DNA from: Acanthornis magna | Lineage: Eukaryota > Chordata > Aves > Passeriformes > Acanthizidae | Direction of reading: 5' to 3' | Length of the DNA stretch: 64,000 nt | Assembly: GCA_036785705.1 (NCBI GenBank) | Contig: JAWUZG010000004.1 | Coordinates: 8,404,501-8,468,500, forward strand | Shown here: positions 1 to 60,585 of the stretch, in pieces | Layout: each line of letters starts with the position of its first letter | Numbering within the stretch: position 1 is the first letter of the stretch | Made by a program: the position numbers and the translations under genes | The notes under the pieces: model-generated | Databases searched by the model: none | Told to the model about the DNA's origin: nothing | The model's input: only the letters and a program-made list of their open reading frames with translations

Positions 1-2787
1 CTTGTGAAAAGACATCACTGGAGGCAGAAGATGGGGTGGGAGGGTTTAAAAAAAAGCTGTTTTCCTAAACTGAGTAACATTTGAAATATTAATACATTAA
101 TTAATACATCAGGGTGATAAGTAAATTGCACAAATTAGTACCAGTTTCAAAGACAGACATGGTAGTTCTGGTAGTTCAACAAAAGTTGTTGTGACCCAAA
201 AAAATATGGGCATATTTACAAATTAAATTAAAATTTGAATGGTGTCATAAAAGATGCAAGGGTCTCCTTATGGAAAATAATACTGAAGATTATAATAAAT
301 GGGTTCGTTAAATCATAAGCTTAGGGGAAGAGTTAATGTTGTGAAAGTGATTTCAATACCACAGTTTGAGTACTTGCCACAGATGCTACCAATGAATACG
401 AATATTCCAATTCCATTACTTAGTTTATTTGAGAGGAAGGGGAGAAAGTCAGTTTCTTCATTTCTGTATCAAATGTGCAGCCTCAGAGAATGTGTGTGTA
501 TGTGGCTGATTGTTTGTCTAATATATTCTTCAGGGTAAGACAATGATAGATTAAGGAAAACAGAATTCAGCTTTTTATGGTTTGGGTTTTGTGCCCTGAT
601 GTGGGGAGGAATAGGGAGGACTTGGTTATAACTGAAGCACAGAAAGCCATTTCATAAAATTTCATAAAATTTCTTCTAAATATGAAATTATTTTTAATGT
701 GTTGGGGAAAAGAAATTGCAAATCAATTAAACACTAAACACATTTCCTCTGCCAGTGACTATGATCACCAAAAATGCAAGCTTAGTAGATGTCAGAATTC
801 AAATTTCAGATAGAAAACACAATTAGATTTTTTTTTTCCAAAATCCCAGTCTGAGACTATTCATTACTGCTGGTACATGACTGATCTCTTTGCAGTTTAT
901 TATCACCTGCATGCATACACAGATCACAGACTTGCAGTCAGACTAATGAAAGTCTGTGTTGTCTAAGCAGTAAATCCTAATGTAGATTATTCATAATAGA
1001 AATTATTAGCCGTATATTTCAAGGGAGAACTGGTCTAGAGTTTCTTAAAGATCCTTAAGTCTGCTGCATCTTATTGCTGAGGAGAAAATAATCTTTCTCT
1101 GAGAATACAGAAAACTGAGGGATTTAGTATAGTCTTTCTTCCTGAGTTGGCTGAGCAGCTGGCTTGATTAACAAATCATGAATAATTTAGTCTGTAAGCA
1201 ACACAAATATTGAATTTCATATACAGAATATTTGTCTTACTACAGAAAAATGCCTGGAAATCTCTGAGCTAAAAAAAACTTTACTGAAATCATTAATTAA
1301 ACATGAATAAGAAAAAAAGAATTTAAAACAGATCCAGAATGTTCAATGAGCTGAAAGAAGATGGTAGAAAACAAACTGAGACATGCTAAATTTGAGGTAT
1401 TTGAGGTACTAATTGCAGATATTTTTCATTATTTTATTTCTAAGACAAAACATTGAAATGGTTGTTTTAAAAGCAAGCAACAACTCAAAATGATTAATTA
1501 GAAATAAGCTTATTAAAAAAATGCAATGTAAGGCTCCTGATTATAAATCAAGTGGATAAAGCAGATGATTTTGTTAGATTTAGCTCAATACATTCGATTC
1601 CTAACAAAACAAAAAGATCTTTTAGTAATATTACTAAGGTTCCTCTGGATTAAAAGGGATTTAGAAATGGAGTTGAAACTTCAGCAACATGCAGGATCAG
1701 TTTGAGACCTTGTCCTCTCTGTGTTTAGGAGTCCCAAAAAAAGTTAACAACTTTTGTCGTTTTTTTCATTGTTTAAAGCCTAAAGGGGCAACTGAGGGAA
1801 TGTTTAAGTTTTTTCGTTTCCTTTAGATAAACCTATTGCAAATCAGGATCTGTATAAAAAATGACACTATTGATAATACCTCAGTGCAAAAACAGGCAGA
1901 AAATTATTTTATGACTGCAGTACATTTTACTTTCAAAATAAAGTAATTTGAAAGGAAGAGTTAAGTGATAAATATATTTGCAGTAATTATATGATTCTTG
2001 ATGTTGTACCTTCTGTTATGCAAAATTAAGGGGTTTTTTGTGTACAAAGCTGGCACAAATTTTAAATTAATGCATAATTTTTGGTGTTCTTTTATGAGCA
2101 GTATTCAAAATTTTGATCTGAATTTTTAAGGTTTAAAAATTTAGTCTTGTTCTCTAATTCTTTAACATTATAATAGCATATCTTTAATCAATAGTCACAA
2201 ATACTTTCTCTCATGAGCAGTGCAAACATGCTGCTCTTTCCTGTTCTCTTAGGATTTTTTTCATGAACACTTAATCTAGTATGTATAAAAATAAAATCTG
2301 TTTTATATTTTTCCATATTGGAAAATATTACTGATGACTGAAATATCTTGCTGATTTTACTTGAGAATAGTTAATAATATTACTACTGGAAACCACTTAA
2401 ATTTCTAGTGCAAGCATGTAAATTAATACCTTGCATTGTCAAGAAAGCCATAAGGCTCTCTTACTAAAATCTGTTCTTTTCAAGAATAAATTTTAAGCAG
2501 GATATTTATGTAATATTGAAATAGCAAAAATTAAAGTGATATTGAAAGAACCAAACCATACTTTAATTCTATTCCCCAGTACCTTTCTGTGATTAGTTTC
2601 CTAATTATCTTTCACTTTTTCATTGAGCAAAGGAAGAAAGTTAATTTAGAACTAACCCACAGTATTGGATAATTTTGGATTCTGATATAATTTTATCCAC
2701 TTTTACAATCATGTAAGCAAATTCACACAAAAAGTATGTAGTTTGGATGCAATATGTAGTATGGATGTTTAAGACTGGAAAAGCTGG

Positions 2788-3352
2788 TGTTGTGGTTTAA
2801 CCCCAGCCAGCAACTCAGCCTCACACAGCTGCTTGCTCACTCCCCACCCCGGGTGGGATGGGGGAGAGAATCAGAAGGGTAAAGGTGAGGAAACACATGG
2901 GTTGAACAAAGATATCTTAATAGGTGAAGCAAAAGCCATGTGCATAAGCAGTGCAAGGAATTGAACACCAAGCAAGTGTTCAGCCATCTCCAGGAAAGCA
3001 CGGTTTTTACAGTGATTTGGAAGGACAGACACCATCACTCCCAATGTCCCAGCATTATTCCTTCTTCCCCTGGCTTTTTATGCTGAGCATGAAACACCAT
3101 ATGATCTGGAATATCCCTTTGGTCGATTGGAGTCAGCTGTCCCAGCTGTGTCCCCTCCCAGTTTCTCGTGCGCTCCCAGAGTCCTCACTGGTGGGATGGG
3201 GTGAGAGCAGAAAAGGCCTTGACTCTGTGTAAGCTCTGCTCAGCAACAGCTAAAACCTCTCTGTGTTATCAACACTGTTTTCAGCACAAATCCAAAACAC
3301 AGCCCCATACCAGCTATGAAGAAATATAACTCCATCTGAGCCAAGATCAGCA
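2788..3352 (-). mobile_element. Solo LTR of an avian endogenous retrovirus (565 bp, antisense to KLHL1)
   Basis: The + strand begins TGTTGTGGTTTAACCCC and ends ...GATCAGCA. Read on the minus strand it resembles a very common bird ERV LTR that starts TGxxxTGGTTTTGGCT-like and ends GGGTTAAACCACAACA, including the internal stretch around GTGTTGATAACACAGAG. The flanks carry an imperfect 6-bp target duplication (AGCTGG at 2782-2787, AACTGG at 3353-3358), which supports a complete solo LTR. No gag, pol or env sequence is present. The family assignment is from memory. Confidence 0.8.
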
Positions 3353-6300
3353 AACTGGTCAGAAAATGGGCTGCAAATTTTCTACTGAAATAGGAGAAAC
3401 AAGAAAACCTGTTCCAATGTCTCACAATGAAACAAAAAAAAATTAAATTACTTAACTCACTATTATGTTTATGCCATAAGTTCAAGGGTTTTTAACTTAG
3501 AAGTTTAAATACATTAAGCAGTAGTCTTTATACCAAGAGAGGTGTTATCCTACTGAAGTAGTTCAGAGCTTATTCCTTTTGTAAAAAAAGATGTAGCACT
3601 TCTTGGAGGACCTTTTCCTTTCATGTTTGCGGTGAAACATAAATAGGCTAACTGATAATTTCTTAAAATGGGTACATTTATATATAGTTTTAATCAGAAT
3701 AACAATTAATTAAGTTGAAATCTGCAGTTATGATAGTATTACATGCATTTCCTGCCATTGTCTTATAGACAGAAAATATAAAGTGTCAAACAATTTGTTC
3801 CTTTCACCACATTAAGCAACTGAAATACTTGCGTTCATATGACTATGTTATGATGTAGGAATAATGACCCCTACCAGCTTTACACAGATAAAACTTTCTT
3901 CTAATTGGAGCTCTGTCCATAGAAACACAGTGTTTCCTCACATCTAGAGCATCATAAGCATGGTAAGACTTTCAAAGTATACTGAGAACTATTTTTTTAG
4001 AAAGCTTCAAAGCAGTATTTTTATTCTTTCCAGAAACTTGTATAAACCCTTTTTTTGCTTTTCATTTTAATCTGTACAAAGAACAATCGTGACCTTACAT
4101 TTCAGAAGTCTCTATTTTTCCCTGGTAGCTGCATTACTGTGATCATCAACAATAACCAGTTGTGACAAATCTGTACATGGAAGAAGACTCATAAAAGGAC
4201 AATGATAGCTAATCAAATATCTCCCTTGAAAAACATTCAAAATGCAAACTTTAGGTCATTAATTCTTCAGATTTTTGTTTCATATGGTAATGTGATTCTC
4301 TCACTCAAGGTTGTCAAGTGACTTCAGATATATTTTGGATCAAGGAAGAGACTTGTGGCTTTGTTAAATGAAATGTGCCATGAAAATCCACATTTCATTC
4401 ATTCACAATTCGTTTAAAGGACTTCTAACTTTTTGTTCTTCTGTTGCAATTAATACTATTAAGATAATTCTAATCCTCTGTTCTGCATGACATTGGCATG
4501 TAAGTTTCTAAGGGCACAGAATTCTTTAGGGCCTTTCACAGGGAGAATGTATCTAGATACTGGGGTAATTTTGAGAGAATTGGAAGTTGCTTTCTGTCTG
4601 TGAAAAAATTAATGTGTTTGGGCATAAAACTTAATACTAATCAGTGTATAGAATAATTGTGTGGTTTTAAGGACTATTCAAGATTCTAAATCATAATAAA
4701 CAGACATGGGCAGGTAGACACCACATAATGAATAATTTAGAATGATGCTGTCCCTCTTTTGGAAACAACTATCTCTTGGATTACAGATTAAAGCTTTTTC
4801 ATGGGCTTAGCATTTAACTTTAGCATGCAGGGAGTACTTTCTCACTTTGTTCACTTTTATAGCCCTGATATCTATCCTGGAGGAAATATCCATGTTTTGT
4901 CTTTCTAGTGCTAGGAATCCAATGGTGTTTCATCATCTCCCCTTTCAGATAATTACTGTGTCTGAGGCACACACCAAGGTGGAATCTGAGGTTAGTTCAT
5001 CCTGACTGAGCAAACGTTGTCTCACCTTGCGCTTTTCACAAGGTAGAAAGTTCTATCTAAGTAACCAGAGGCTGTTCTGTGCCTCTTCAGAAGTATGACG
5101 TCACTATGAAAGCTTTGGTGAGGCAGCTCTTTGCCTCTTCCACTGCCTTGTAGTCTCTTCCAAGAGTGGAGTAAAGGAAAGGAGTGGTCATTTTCTTCCC
5201 AGGCAGGGAGTATCATCTTTTCCCCTAGTAGTGGCTGATACTCATCCTAGATGACCCATGTTCAACACGGTAGAAAGGGACCAGTTACATCTCTCAGATG
5301 ATCGTTTATGTAGAATATGTGAGATTTTGCACAATGTCATTCAAATCAAATATTCAAATCCCCACAGTCACAGCTGCAAATCGCTGGGATAACAGAGGGG
5401 CTGGGGGAGATGCATCAGGAAGGAGCAAATGCAGAGCTGCTCTGCAAGGAAGGCAGGTGGGAGCTGAGGGTAACAGGAGGCAGGCAGCAATCGGTACAAT
5501 TCCATGGTGCACCCACAGTCACTGAACTGGTACCAAACTACTCCTTTTGTGCTCATTAGACTCGATTTTCCTTTTGGCAGTGCTTGAGTACTTTACATGC
5601 CAGATCTCAAATTGAATGTGCTTCACTGAGCTGAAACGTGCCTGCTCTCTGCAACATGGTGCTGAACGTCATTCGGAAGTACATCTAAGAAAGGACTTTT
5701 TGGGGGTTTTAACTGGGAAAAATGAGAAACATGATGACCCAAAGTTACAAAAAATTCTAGGATTCTGCTAGTCTGAGAAGTTGTAGCAATGGTAAAGTTA
5801 ACTATGCTGGCATAGCACTGATATTGTAGCCTTTTGAGAAGCTACAGCTCTGTGAATTTCCACATGTAACAAAGCACAGCAATATTCATTTGATGTTTGC
5901 TACAATTCTCTCATAATGAAGTACGTGATAGACGTGGAAGAGCAAGCTGAACATAATATGGTTTCCAGGGAAACATCCTTATTAACTGAATTTCCTGATC
6001 AAGTGCATCCTGATTTAATAAAAATATATTGATTGTTTTGACATAATCAGGAAAGATAACTATGGAGTAGAAAAACTTTGAAGCAGATTATTGAAATTTA
6101 GACAACATGAAACAGCTTTATACGCATTCCGGTTTCTAAATAGTGGCTTCAATTTCAATTTCTTTTTTTTCCCCCCCTTATTCACAAGTTTTAGGCTTTA
6201 GGAGATTCAGAAATACAGTGTTTATCACAAGTTAGCCCATGTTCTAAAAAAAGTTAATAGGATGGCAGAATGAATGTAATTTTATTTTTTTTAGGAAACT

Positions 6301-7113
6301 CAACAAATGTTTCTGTCTGCTTTAAAATTTTTATTTATATTTTTTCCTTTTTTTTTCCATTTTCTATCCATTTTTAAGGTGAATTTCTAACCTGAAAGAA
6401 AAAGAGATTCAGCTTTTATTAGCAGTTGGTGAATTCAGTCTCAGAATTGTGGGACAGAACAGTGTTCACAGACTAACGCTTCTTTATTTTAAACCCCTGG
6501 AACCTAAGTTGAAAGATTTTAAAGATAAATATTTGCTCTAAGAGCCTAAGCACCACTGAGTAAAAGAGTATCAGTCTAAAAAGGAGTCACCAATATTATT
6601 GTTGGACTTTGATCCTCACTGATATAATAAGCTCGCCATAAAAACCTTTGTCATCAATTTCATTAATTCCATTAAGCGTTAGAAAGTCTATGTAACTTAA
6701 TATTACCTCAAATTTGTGCAGAGAAAACCGATAATTTGATTTCTTAACTCTCTTGTGCCTGTATTCTGTTTAGTTAATGTTGACAGAGTACTCTGTTTGG
6801 TTCAGTAGTCCTAAATGTGTGTTGAATCATTTTGCAAGATGTATTTTGCAAAGCATCATCCTGCCTAAAATCTGAGCATGATTTGTCTTCAGATCTTTGA
6901 TTTTCTAGTCTACTGAGCATTGTGCTGAACACTGTAAAGGAAAATAATCACAAAAAGTATATATGAAAAATCTTAACAATATGAGATAAGAATTAACCTA
7001 GTGTTACGAAACATGCCTAGCACCACTGCTTATAAACATTCTTTAATATTCTTATTTAGTAACATTAATTGAATAATAACCATAACAGGCACACAGAAAT
7101 GCACAGAAACCTT

Positions 7114-7843
7114 AATCACAGAATCATAGAATCACAGAATGGTTTGGATTGTAAGGAACCTTGAAGATCATGTCATTCCAACCCCCCTACCATAGGCAGG
7201 TATACCTTCCAATAGATCAGGTGGCTCAAAGCCTGGCCTTGAACACCTCCAGCGGTGAGACATCCACAATTTCCCTGGACAGCCTGTTATAGTGCCTCAC
7301 CACCCTCACAGTAAAAAATTTTCTCCTAATATCTAATTTAAACCTATTCTCTTTCAATTTGAAACTATTCTCCCTAGTCTTATCATTACATGCTCTTCTA
7401 AATAGTCTTGTCCCATCATTCCTGTAAATTCCCTTGAGGCTGCAATTAGGTCACTCCAGAGTCTTCTCTTTTCCAGGCTGAACAATCCCAATTGTCTCAG
7501 CTGTTCTTCATAGGAGAGTTGCTCCATCCCTCTGATCATCTTGGTGGCCTCCTCTGTATTTGTTCCACCGGGTCCATGTTCTTCCCGTGCTGGGGACCCC
7601 AGAGCTGATGCAGCACTGCAGGTGGGGTCTCACCAGAGCAGAGCAGAGGGGCAGGATCCCCTCCTTGGTCCTGCTGCCCACACTGCTTTGGATGCAGCCC
7701 AGGGCATGTTTGGCTCTCTGGGCAGTAAGTGCTCATGGCTGGGTCATGTCCAGCCTTTCACCCACCTGCACCCCCAAGTCCTTCTCTGCAAGGCTGCTCT
7801 TGTTCTGCTCATCCCCCAGCCTGTGTTGATACTGGGGGCTGTG
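7114..7843 (-). mobile_element. CR1 LINE, 3' end, 5'-truncated
   Basis: The left end has the CR1 3' terminal motif (AATCACAGAATCATAGAATC on this strand), then GGTTTGGATTGTAAGGAACC, CACAATTTCCCTGGACAGCC, TCTTTTCCAGGCTGAACAA and TGCAGGTGGGGTCTCACCAG, in the order expected for a minus-strand CR1 running from its 3' end upstream. It is about 730 bp and truncated at the right. It has many substitutions and no coding capacity. Confidence 0.9.
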
Positions 7844-8392
7844 GCATGTATTGCCTTTCTTTCCGCCACAGACTCATTCCATGACTGATGATGAAAATCA
7901 GAAGCAGGACAACAACTGTCTGCATGTGCAAACTGTTAATATTTTAGATGTCACAGAAAATGTGTTATCTGCAAAATGCTGACAGATTGACAAAGGACAT
8001 TCAAGCATTCTTCTGCAGCCATTGAAGCCCAGATGAAATATCTGAGAGTTCTTAAAAGGAGTCTAGGTTCCTGTCTTTAGGCAGCTGCAAAACAATTTGC
8101 ATATGTTTGCATATATATTTCTGCGGGAAGATACATCCTCAGACTCCAGGAATGAAATTCTCCTGCTTCCTGGCCTTCAGCTGCTTCTCTGAAAATGATT
8201 TCATCTCCCAGATAGATATTCTATGATATCTAGAAATTTGCCACACTGTACAATATGCTGTTATATGCAATTAAATCCTGCTCTTACTTGGATGCCTTGG
8301 GTTATCCGAGATATCTGCATGGGTCTGGCAGATATGGCACAAAATCTGCATGAGCCTTGCACTCTCCTGCCCTGACATCAATGATATTACAA

Positions 8393-8530
8393 AGAATCAT
8401 TCAGGTGGAAGTAGATCTCAGGAGTTCTATAGTCCAGCTCCTGCTCAGAGCTAGGTCAGCTGTGATGTTAACCCAGACTGCATATTTCAGTGGGATCTTG
8501 AAAACTTACATGGTGATTTACAACATCTCA
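8393..8530 (-). mobile_element. CR1 LINE 3' fragment (short)
   Basis: AGAATCATTCAGGTGGAAG, CTATAGTCCAGCTCCTGCTC, AGAGCTAGGTCA and GATCTTGAAAAC follow the order of a CR1 3' end read on the minus strand (TCCAACCTCCTGCTCAAAGCAGGGTC type). It is about 140 bp and old. Confidence 0.65.
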
Positions 8531-9037
8531 AAAGCTGATAGATATGTATGTAGAGGCAACTGAATCAAACGCATAAGATTTACAACTTGCAGTCTTTCTT
8601 CTTTGGAAACATAATTCTTTCAATTGTATGCACTGAGCACTGCTGGTTTTGGAGTGGGGAATTGTTTTGGTTTGGTTTTAAAAATTAGGGATGTTCCTGA
8701 AAAGAGACACCTTCTGGGTCCTTTCAGTGTCATGCTGGAAACCATTAAAAATAAGTCAGTCTACAAGAGAACATATAGTTTTCTTCAATGCCTTTAGCAA
8801 ATTATTAGTAAGACTGTAGTCTTAACGGCTGGTGAACCAGTGGCCTTAAAATTCTTTTAAAAATCAATTAACTGTTTCATTTTCTGTCAGTGTGCCAAGA
8901 AAAAATAACCCTGCAAAACCGTGTATTCCAGAATGAAGAAATATACTTGTCACATCCATTTGCGTTTGTCTTTCATGGCATGGCATTTCTTTTCTAGCAG
9001 TTTCTATCATTTTTTATTCACTTCATGTCATTCACAG

Positions 9038-57115
<48,078 letters not shown>

Positions 57116-58250
57116 CTTTGTCAGCACTGCTTAGGATTTTACTGACTGTGAAATGATTATTTTTCTATGAGACAAAGACAATGATTACTTCACAAGAACA
57201 AGGATTTACACAGTGAATACACTGTTGATCACAAACTTGAAGAAGTTTGGAAGTGACAAAGATTAAGTATTTATGCCCTATAAAATCATAAAACCGTTCA
57301 CAGTCAGTGAACACGAAAAGAAACCCCAGAGTATTGTAGGCGTAAATATGTGAATGTAGAGTAGTAAGTTCAAGTACTGTTCTCATGAATGCGTCCTGGA
57401 GAACTGGATAATCATGGGAAATCTCTACACAAAGAGCAGAAAGCAATATGAGAACAGTTTTTGTGGCTGCAAGAGAACTGCAGAAACATGAAAGTATATT
57501 TAATCGATTTTAAACTGTGTTTTTTAAAAAGAGAAAAGTGGATAGTAATATAATTTTTTTTGCTGTTCAGGTCTTGTCTTCAGTGGGCTATGCCCTTCTC
57601 ATTCAAATGAGCAGTTTGATTTTTTCTGAAGGGAATAGGTCAAATGGTCTGGATATTCACAGCAACTGAGCTGTGACTCTAGAGTAGGAAGAAAAACAAA
57701 ACTAAAAGTAGACTTTTTTTCTAACTTCAGAATGAACCTCCTTGCCAGTGTTAACACATCTCATAAATGAGTCTGTTGAGGGGGAAGCCTGTGTGTTTAA
57801 TCAACTAATATAGAAAGCAATCCTGTGGCTGCGCTGGGGCTTTGTTGCAAATATAGGAGTCAAAGGAACAGTTACCTAATTCTTTCTTAATCTTATATTC
57901 AATTTAAGCATGTGGGCTCTAATCTCAGTGTTTAATGCACCTACTGCATGTTGGAAGCTCATGACAAGCTGGAAAATTGATGTCCTTCTTTCACTGCATC
58001 ATGTAACAGGTGAATCGTGACTAAAGCAGTCTATAGAGCCTCTTCTAACATTTCAAGAGGGAGAAAAATCCTACATTATATATTTTTCTGATGCTTGTAT
58101 GTACACAGTTTTGCCTAATGAGAGCTGCCAATTTATGACTTTCCACTTACGGCTGAGAGTAACTGCAAGTTGGGAAATCAGAATAAAAGTGAGTGGAATA
58201 AGGAAAATTAGACTATTTGATCTAATAAAGTTCATATGGCAAATGTAATA
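57116..58250 (+). other. KLHL1: Probable KLHL1 3' UTR
   Basis: No coding sequence follows the TGA, and no splice structure is evident. The first canonical AATAAA hexamers downstream are at 58182-58187 and 58224-58229, followed by a T/GT-rich stretch, so I place the 3' end near 58250. This end is inferred. A longer UTR using later hexamers (e.g. 58883-58888) is possible. Confidence 0.45.
58182..58229 (+). promoter_or_regulatory. Candidate polyadenylation signals (two AATAAA hexamers)
   Basis: AATAAA occurs at 58182-58187 and again at 58224-58229. A region with TGTCATCTGTCC and TTTGGGGTT motifs follows within about 60 nt and could be the downstream GU/U-rich element. They are the first AATAAA copies after the stop codon, about 1.07-1.11 kb into the UTR. 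Confidence 0.4.
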
Positions 58251-59831
58251 GTGTCATCTGTCCTTCCCTTTGGGGTTCCTAATGTCTGCCAATAATGATA
58301 CTTTGAGCTTTTGCTTTGGCAGTGGATTTGATGCTGATGCTTTCTATCTGCTCAGCTGAATCAGTTAGAACTTAGGACCACTACTGGAATATGAAATTCT
58401 GCTATTCAGGGAGGCACAGTTTCTGGGAACAGGACTACCGAGTATACTTCATTAAAGCCCTGTTGAACCTATAGGAAATATTTCATGGCCCAAAAGCAGA
58501 AACTTCACAATCCTCTGTCACTAGCAATTCTAGGAACAAATTATGTTTTCACTAAAATGACTTTTCTTAGTGAAAACCTTTGCAATCATTTGAGATGAAA
58601 AAATACATAGAGTATCCATCTTGAGACATTTGATTTGAAGAGGTGTCTTTCCTTCTAAGAGCATCAGTATGCATGGAGATCTTTGTTTACTGACGTAAGC
58701 CAAATTTCAGTTCTGAAGCCTAAGTATACGGATTTGAATCTTTTGAATATTTCTCTGTCCTAATTTGGAATCAGCTGAAAACACTTCAATATTAATTTTC
58801 CACAGCCGGTTGCCTTTTGAATTGCAATTAGTCTTTCATAGACAAGCATGTCAATTTTTTCTCCAGCTAAAACAAGGTGTTGAATAAAAGATGTTACCTC
58901 TTATAAGATTCTGCTTCACCTAAACACAAGTTTCAGGGACCAAATGAAGAAGATTCTAGAATTATAATTGTAATTAGTATAGACATTGGCATTCAGTTCT
59001 CCTACAGAGATACCTAATGAACTCAGAAACTGAATTTTGATTCTATTCCTAGGACTTTCTTTTTATTTCAATTTATTAATGCACAATAGAAATATGATTG
59101 ATCTACCTACATACCGATCTTCAAAACTGGCTTATTTCTCCTAATGACATTCTGTGGCAAGTTTATTTTCTGCGTCTTGATCATACTTTTCCACCATTTA
59201 TCCTCAATTTTATTTTTGATTCTCGATTTCTTTTTCCACTTTTTCAATTTGCCTTTATTTTACCAGAATGATTCTCATTTGAATTTTTTCAGTCTATTCC
59301 ACTGCTCTTATTCTGAAAGAATAAAATTATTTGTATTATTTTGATTATGTAAAATCTAGCCACAATAAGAGCCAAAATTGGCTTTCATATTCTTTTTATG
59401 CAACTGCTGGAAGTTTCTTCTAAAGAGAATTTATAAAGAATTTTTGATTAATTTTTTTTCTTGCCATTATGTTTACTCTTATTAAAAATAATAATAACTT
59501 TACCTTTGTTTTCAAAGGGAATCTATTTAAATCCAAGTAGTATATACTCATAGTCTTGATCTCTGTGATTCATTAAGACCCATTTTTTATGTATAAGAGT
59601 TAAAATCACTTCTGATACACTGAATTGTGCTAAACAATATTAAGTTTACAGGAAAAGCCACTGTCTTTTCAAAAAACAGGTAATCTTTTTGTTGGTCTAC
59701 CATGGTTTCTTTTCTCTCACATAATTTCTTTGATTTCAAAGTATAAAAATCACAGTGAAATCAGAGCTGCAACAAACATTAATTTTAGTGAAATCAATAA
59801 CTAAATTCCTCAAAAAGCTGTTTTACATTTT

Positions 59832-59898
59832 CTAGTTTAATATTCTAAATCGATATTCTATTAATATTCTAGTTTAATATTCTAGTTTAATATTCTAA
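59832..59898. repeat. Short minisatellite, CTAGTTTAATATT units
   Basis: CTAGTTTAATATT occurs three times within 67 bp, with partial units between. AT-rich, intergenic. Confidence 0.8.
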
Positions 59899-60334
59899 GT
59901 ATGTTCTAAAAAGCTTTCTCTCTGTCTTTCCAATTTTTTTTCAAGAACATCAACCAGTTTTACTAGAATGTCTGTGTTTCACATTCGCCTGGATTTATAT
60001 GTGGGAATTACATCAGTTTTTGCTTATTGTTGTCTATCTTTATATATGAACATATTTTGACCTATTCAAACGTAAGTAAAAGTAATTAACATTGCAGTCC
60101 TCTGAAGTAATTAAAATTGAGGCCCTCTGGGACTACTGAGAAGTCTTGCATTTCTCTGTTCTATGTATCCAAAAGTCCTTATTTTGTTCATGATTTATTA
60201 GAAATGTTATTAATTTCCTTTTTGCTTCTACTGGTTTTGAGATAGAAAGAAGGTCAAGGGCATGAAGGCTAGAAAAGTTATTTTTAAATGTATGCATCTA
60301 TACAGATTTTTATAACAAGTTTTGGGCGTTCTCT

Positions 60335-60585
60335 GCCCAGGCTGTATTTGTGCTTGAGACTGCCCCAACCCCTGTGCAAGACTTTGCACTTGGCCTTGTT
60401 GAACTCCAACAGGCTCACATAGGGCCATCTCCCAAATCTTACAAGATCCTGTTCCAGGCTCTAAGCATCTCTTTCTGGCTCTGACATCCAACTGATTGTA
60501 GTGGAATGCATTGAGATTCCCCCCACTCTGCCCCAGCAACTTTAGCTTAAAATTCTCCTCATCAGCTTGGCAAGCCTATGACCAA
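60335..60585 (-). mobile_element. CR1 LINE internal fragment, antisense
   Basis: GACTGCCCCAACCCCTGTGC, TTTGCACTTGGCCTTGTTGA, ACTCCAACAGGCTCACATAG and CAGCTTGGCAAGCCT follow the CR1 order for the minus strand (the LxFNKAKCKVL-type region). The 3' end of the element is absent. Confidence 0.8.

Larger units (their letters stand above)
1..9037 (+). other. KLHL1: End of a large KLHL1 intron (intron 5 by human numbering)
   Basis: No coding exon is recognisable before 9038. The sequence is AT-rich and holds the solo LTR at 2788-3352 and the CR1 copies at 7114-7843 and 8393-8530. A GC-richer patch at about 5380-5530 (purine-rich, GGGAGC/GGCAGG-like) matches no repeat I know. I see nothing else to annotate in 1-2787, 3353-7113 and 7844-9037. 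Confidence 0.75.

Noticed and set aside
5380..5530. GC-richer patch that looked like a possible exon or CpG-type element
   Set aside because: The open frames on both strands are short and lack family resemblance, and splice sites do not bound them.
7541..7888. Plus-strand open frames of 89-115 codons
   Set aside because: They are antisense to the minus-strand CR1 at 7114-7843.
8921..9037. ATG-initiated extension upstream of the KLHL1 exon at 9038
   Set aside because: The upstream residues are not KLHL1-like, an acceptor AG lies at 9036-9037, and the protein starts several exons earlier.
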